A stretch of DNA of 64,000 bases from Adiantum capillus-veneris. Its lineage: Eukaryota; Streptophyta; Polypodiopsida; Polypodiales; Pteridaceae. Within the stretch, counting starts at the first letter, position 1. Every line of letters starts with the position of its first letter. The notes under the pieces were generated by a model. That model searched no databases. It saw nothing but the letters and a program-made list of their open reading frames with translations, and was not told the DNA's origin. A program made the translations under genes and the position numbers. Below, one piece after another: positions 59,690 to 64,000 of this stretch. The stretch covers positions 75,089,935 through 75,153,934 of the forward strand of contig CM043950.1 of assembly GCA_014529385.2 (NCBI GenBank), given 5' to 3'.

Positions 59690-62600
59690 ATAATCCAAGG
59701 GAAGAGAGTAGCAAGGTCCACTACTTGTCCAAGCTCAGCTCTAGACAACATAGAAAGATGCTAGTTCTACTAATTGTCTAATTATAGGCATGGAGAAATG
59801 ATAGAAGGTTGACCACTTGTCCAACCTATCATCTCTAGTAAGATGGGAGGTTTGGCCTTAAGATTCACCATGTAACCAACCTATACATCATTGTATTATG
59901 AAGAGTAAAAAAGCAAATCTCCACCACTTGTCCAAGCTAGTTCTAAAATCCACATGGAGATAAGCAAGCTCCACCATTTGTCGAATCTCTCTTCCATTAA
60001 AACATGAAAAAACTCATCTATGTTGTACAGGGGGACTTTTTTCCAAGGTCCACCACTTGTCCAAGCTAGGATCCCTAGTAGCACGAGTGGTTTGGTCTCA
60101 AGATACACCACTTGTACACTCTATGTCATTATATTAAGAAGAACTATGTATTAAGGTCCACCACTTGTCCAACCTATAAGGTTATATCTTAAATGGTATC
60201 CTTTCTAACCACTTGAAATGCCCATGATATGTTTTACACGGGGGTTTCATTCCAAGGTCCACCACTTGTCCAAGCTAACTCTATTCAAACATAGAGAGAA
60301 GCAAAGGTCCACCACTTGTCCAAGCTAACTCTATTCAAACATAGAGAGAAGAAAAGGTTCACCACTTGTCAAAGCTAGGCTCCGTTGAAGTATGGAGAGA
60401 AGTAACCTCCATCATTTTTCCAAGATAGGTGCCATTCAAACATGGAAAGAATCAAGATCTACCATGTCTCCGAGATTCTAGGCTCCATTGAAACACCCTA
60501 AAACCATGATATTTTGTACATGGGGTGTTTACATTCAAGGTCTACCACTTCTCTAACGTATTATACCTAGTAGCATGAGTGATTTGGTCTTAAGATTCAC
60601 CACTTATCCACTCTATGTCATTATTATTAAGAATAACTGGGTGTTAAGGTCCACCACTTGTCCAACCTATAAGGGTATATCTTAAATGGTATCCTTCACC
60701 ACTTGTCAAGGTCCATCACCACTTTTCCAACCTATAAGGTTATATCTTGAATGATATTTTTCCTCATCACTTGTAATGTCCATGCTATGTTTTACAAAGG
60801 GGTTTTGTTCAAAGACCCACCACTTGTCCAAGCTAACTCCATTAAAACATAGAGAGAAGCAAAGGTCCACCACTTGTCCAAGATAGGCTCCATTGAAACA
60901 TGGAGAGAAGGATGATCCACCATTTCTCCAAGATAGGTTCCATTGAAACATTGAGAGAAGCAATCTCCACCATGTCTCCAAGCTAGGCTCCATTGAAATA
61001 CCCTAAACCCATAATTTTGTACATGAGGGGTTTACATTCAAGGTCCACCACTTGTCCAACCTATTATCCCTAGTAGCAAGAGTGGTTTGGTCTCAAGATT
61101 CACCACTTGTACACTCTATGTCATTATATTAAGAAGAAATATGTGTTAAAGTCCACCACTTGTCCAGCCTATAAGGTTATATTTTAAATAGTATCCTTTC
61201 TCACCACTTGAAATGCCCATGATATGTTTTACATGGGGGTTTCATTCCAAGGTCCACCACTTGTCCAAGCTAACTCTATTAAAACATATAGAGAAAGAAA
61301 GGTCCACCACTTGTCCAAGCTAGGCTCATTGAAACATGGAGAGAAGGAACCTCCACTGTTTCTCCTAGATAGGCTCCATTGAAACATGGAGAGAAATAAG
61401 CTCCACCATGTCTCCAAGTTGCTAGGCTCCATTGAAATACCCAATACCCATAATTTTTTGTACATGGGGGGTTTACATTCAAGGTTCACCACTTGTCCAA
61501 CCTATTATCCCTAGTAGGTTTGGTCTCATGATTCACCACTTGTCCACTCTATGTCATTATATTAAGAGGAATTAGGTGTTAAGGTCCACCACTTGTCCAA
61601 CCTATAATGTTATAGCTTGAATGGTATTTTTTTTCACCACTTGTAATGCCCATGACATGATTTACATGGGGGTTTTGTTCCAAGGTACACCACTTGTCCA
61701 AGATAAATCTATTGAAACATAGAGAGAAACAAAGGTCCACCACTTTTCCAAGCTAGGCTGCATTGAAACATGGACCTTAATACCAAATTATTTCTAGTAG
61801 CATGAGTGATATTTTGTACATGGGGCGTTTACATTCAAGGTCCACCACTTGTCCAACCTATTTCCCTAGTAGGTTTGGTCCCAATTTCACCACTTATCCA
61901 CTCTATGTCATTATATTAAGAATAATTGGGTGTTAAGGTCCACCACTTGTCCAACCTATAAGGTTATATATTGAATGGTATTTTTTCTCACCACTTGTAA
62001 TGCCCATGATATGTTTTACATGGGGTTTTTGTTCCAAGGTCCACCACTTTTCCAAGATAACTCTATTCAAACATAGAGAGAAACAAAGGTCCACCACTTG
62101 TCCAAGCTAGGCTCCATTGAAACATGGAGAGAATGATGATGCACCATTTATCCAAGATAGGCTGCATTGAAACATGGAGAGAAGCAAGCTTTACCATGTT
62201 TCCAAGCTAGGCTCCATTGAAACACTCTAGGGGGTTTTATTTCAAGGCCCACCACTTGTTTAACCTATTATCCCTAGTAGCATGAGTGGTTTGGTTTCAA
62301 GATTCACCACTTGTACACTCTATGTCATTATATTGTGTTAAGGTCCACCACTTGTCCAACCTATAAGGTTATATCTTAAATGGTATCCTTTCTCGCCACT
62401 TGAAATGCCCATGATATGTTTTACATGGGAGTTTCATTCCAAGATCCACCACTTGTCCAAGCTAACCATATTCAAACATAGAGAGAAACAAAGGTCCACG
62501 ACTTGTCCAAGCTAGGCTCCATTGAAACATGGAGAGAAGGAACCTCCACCATTTCTCCTAGATAGGCTCCATTAAAACATGGAGAGAAGTAAGTTCCACC

Positions 62601-63565
62601 ATGTCTCCAAGATGCTAGGCTCCATTGAAATACGCAAAACCCATGATATTTTGTACATGGGTGATTTACATTCAAGGTCAACCATTTCTCCAACCTATTA
62701 TCCCTAGTAGGTTTGGTCTCACAATTCACCACTTTTCCACTATATGTCATTATAATAAGAGGAATTGGGTGCTAAGGTCCACCACTTGTCCAGCCTATAA
62801 GGTTATACCTTGAATGGTATTTTTTCTCACCACTTGTAATGCCCATGACATGCTTTACATGGGGGTTTTGTTCCAAGGTTCACCACTTGTCCAAGCAAAT
62901 TCTATTGAAACATAGAGAGAAACAAAGGTCCACCACTTTTCCAAGCTAGGCTCCATTGAAACATGGACCTTAATACCAAATTATTCCTAGTAGCATGAGT
63001 AATATTTTGTACATGGGGGGTTTGCATTCAAGGTCCACCACTTGTCCAACGTACTTTTCCTAGTAGGTTTGGTCGCAAGATTCACCACTTGTCCACTCTA
63101 TGTCATTATATTAATAATAATTGGGTGTTAAGGTCCACCACTTTTCCAACCTATAAGGTTATATATTGAATGGTATTTTTTTCACACACTTGTAATGTCC
63201 ATGATATGTTTTACATGGGGATTTTGTTCCAAGGTCCACCACTTGTCCAAGCTAAATCTATTCAAACATAGAGAGAAACAAACGTGCACCACTTGTCCAA
63301 GGTAGGCTCCATTGAAACATGGAGAGAATGATGCTCCACCATTTATCCAAGATAGACTCCATTGAAACATGGAGAGAAGTAAGCTCCACCATGTTTCCAA
63401 GATGCTAGAGTCCATTGAAATACCCAAAACCCCTGATACTTTGTACATGGGGGGTTTACATTCAAGGTCCACCACTTGTCCAACCTATTATCCCTAGTAG
63501 CATGAGTGGCTTGGTCTCAGGATTCACCACTTGTCCACTCTATATCATTATATTAAGAAAAATTG
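59690..63565 (-). repeat. Inverted copy of the motif satellite array
   Basis: The same monomers are read in reverse (AAGGTCCACCACTTGTCC). Its left edge (about 59,650-59,755: CCAAGGGAAGAGAGTAGCAAGGTCCAC..., CTCTAGACAACATAG) is the reverse complement of the unique right edge of the plus array at 50,880-50,990, so the block is an inverted duplication of the array end. Plus-oriented motif sequence resumes at about 63,595. Confidence 0.88.
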
Positions 63566-63905
63566 GGTTTCCATATCTAAATGGATCTTTGCTTGGATAA
63601 GTGGTAGACCTTGCGACCTAAATACCCATTCTACACTAGAGCATTGGTTAAGCCTTATACACTTCAAGCATACCTTTAACAACAAGTAGTAGTTATTAGT
63701 TGACTTAAGTTTAGTTGAACTCCATGGTATTGAGACTAAGAGAGAGTGTAGCATAAAAAAGAGTCAGGATTTTAATTTGACTTTCTTTCTATTAATGAGT
63801 AGATCATAGATGGATTTTGGTATCTAATAAAACCTTAGGGTAGACAATGTAAAACTCATGTCTATTGTTGTGTTTGCATTAAGTGTTCTTGTTCTTTAAT
63901 TTCAG

Positions 63906-64000
63906 AACCATTACAGAAAAATGGATTGGCTATATGCTGGCATAAATTGAAGAAAACTATTGAATTACCCATCCAACCTCCTCCAAGACCTTGTCCAAGG
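63906..64000 (+). CDS. Start of a further exon, cut by the window edge
   Basis: Acceptor TTCTTTAATTTCAG ends at 63,905. Of three frames only the one with two leading bases stays open to the window end (LQKNGLAICWHKLKKTI, then PIQPPPRPCPR). This is the same acceptor phase as the SET exon. It is too short to assign. Confidence 0.35.

Overview
The window looks like a gene-poor, repeat-dominated part of a large plant nuclear genome, probably a seed-free land plant (fern, lycophyte or bryophyte). That placement is inference. It rests on chromodomain Ty3/gypsy elements, primer-binding sites matching the initiator-Met tRNA, GT-AG introns, satellites, long GA/CT microsatellites, and large RNase-H-fold transposase-like genes. 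No rRNA, tRNA or CRISPR array was seen.

Layout. 1-2.9 kb: a 175-bp satellite split by a pyrimidine-rich 1.5-kb insert. 3.6-10.1 kb: one broken transposase-like gene on the minus strand. Its intron holds CTAGCATA-rich repeats, one exon carries a 2.66-kb non-coding LTR element (target duplication CATTC), and another carries a 436-bp MITE-like element. In both exons the reading frame resumes across the insertion. 10.1-15 kb: mostly anonymous DNA with microsatellites. 15-27.4 kb: a chain of Ty3/gypsy chromovirus copies (LTR-internal-LTR-internal...) in which each internal region has lost different genes. The chain starts at a head-to-head LTR palindrome and contains inverted gag and RT fragments.

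27.7-64 kb appears to be one larger unit. A transposase-like gene on the minus strand (30.9 to 27.7 kb) lies head-to-head with a plus-strand gene set beginning at 51.1 kb. The first plus-strand gene reads as an unknown N-terminal domain, a ParB/DGQHR-like domain, a region resembling a beta-class DNA methyltransferase, and, by a phase-compatible splice across a 2.6-kb intron, a SET domain. A second gene (57.5-58.7 kb) encodes an FCP1/NIF-type phosphatase fold with a degenerate catalytic motif and a SAP-like C-terminus. A further exon starts at 63.9 kb. Between and inside these genes lies an array of a short motif, GGACAAGTGGTGGACCTT, organised in 425/441-bp monomers that form an approximately 866-bp dimer. 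The array is in plus orientation from 31 to 57 kb and minus orientation from 59.7 to 63.6 kb.

A Ty3/gypsy element (37,361-44,957) has inserted into this array with a clean 5-bp duplication. Unusually, both of its outer ends are LTR 3' (U5) ends.

Working model (inference): the 27.7-64 kb region is a very large transposon-like unit. It would combine a transposase with a chromatin/DNA-modification gene (ParB-like, methyltransferase-like, SET), and the motif array could be the sequence recognised by one of these proteins. This copy is damaged: there is one frameshift in the transposase, and two frameshifts and a stop in the first part of the ParB-like gene.
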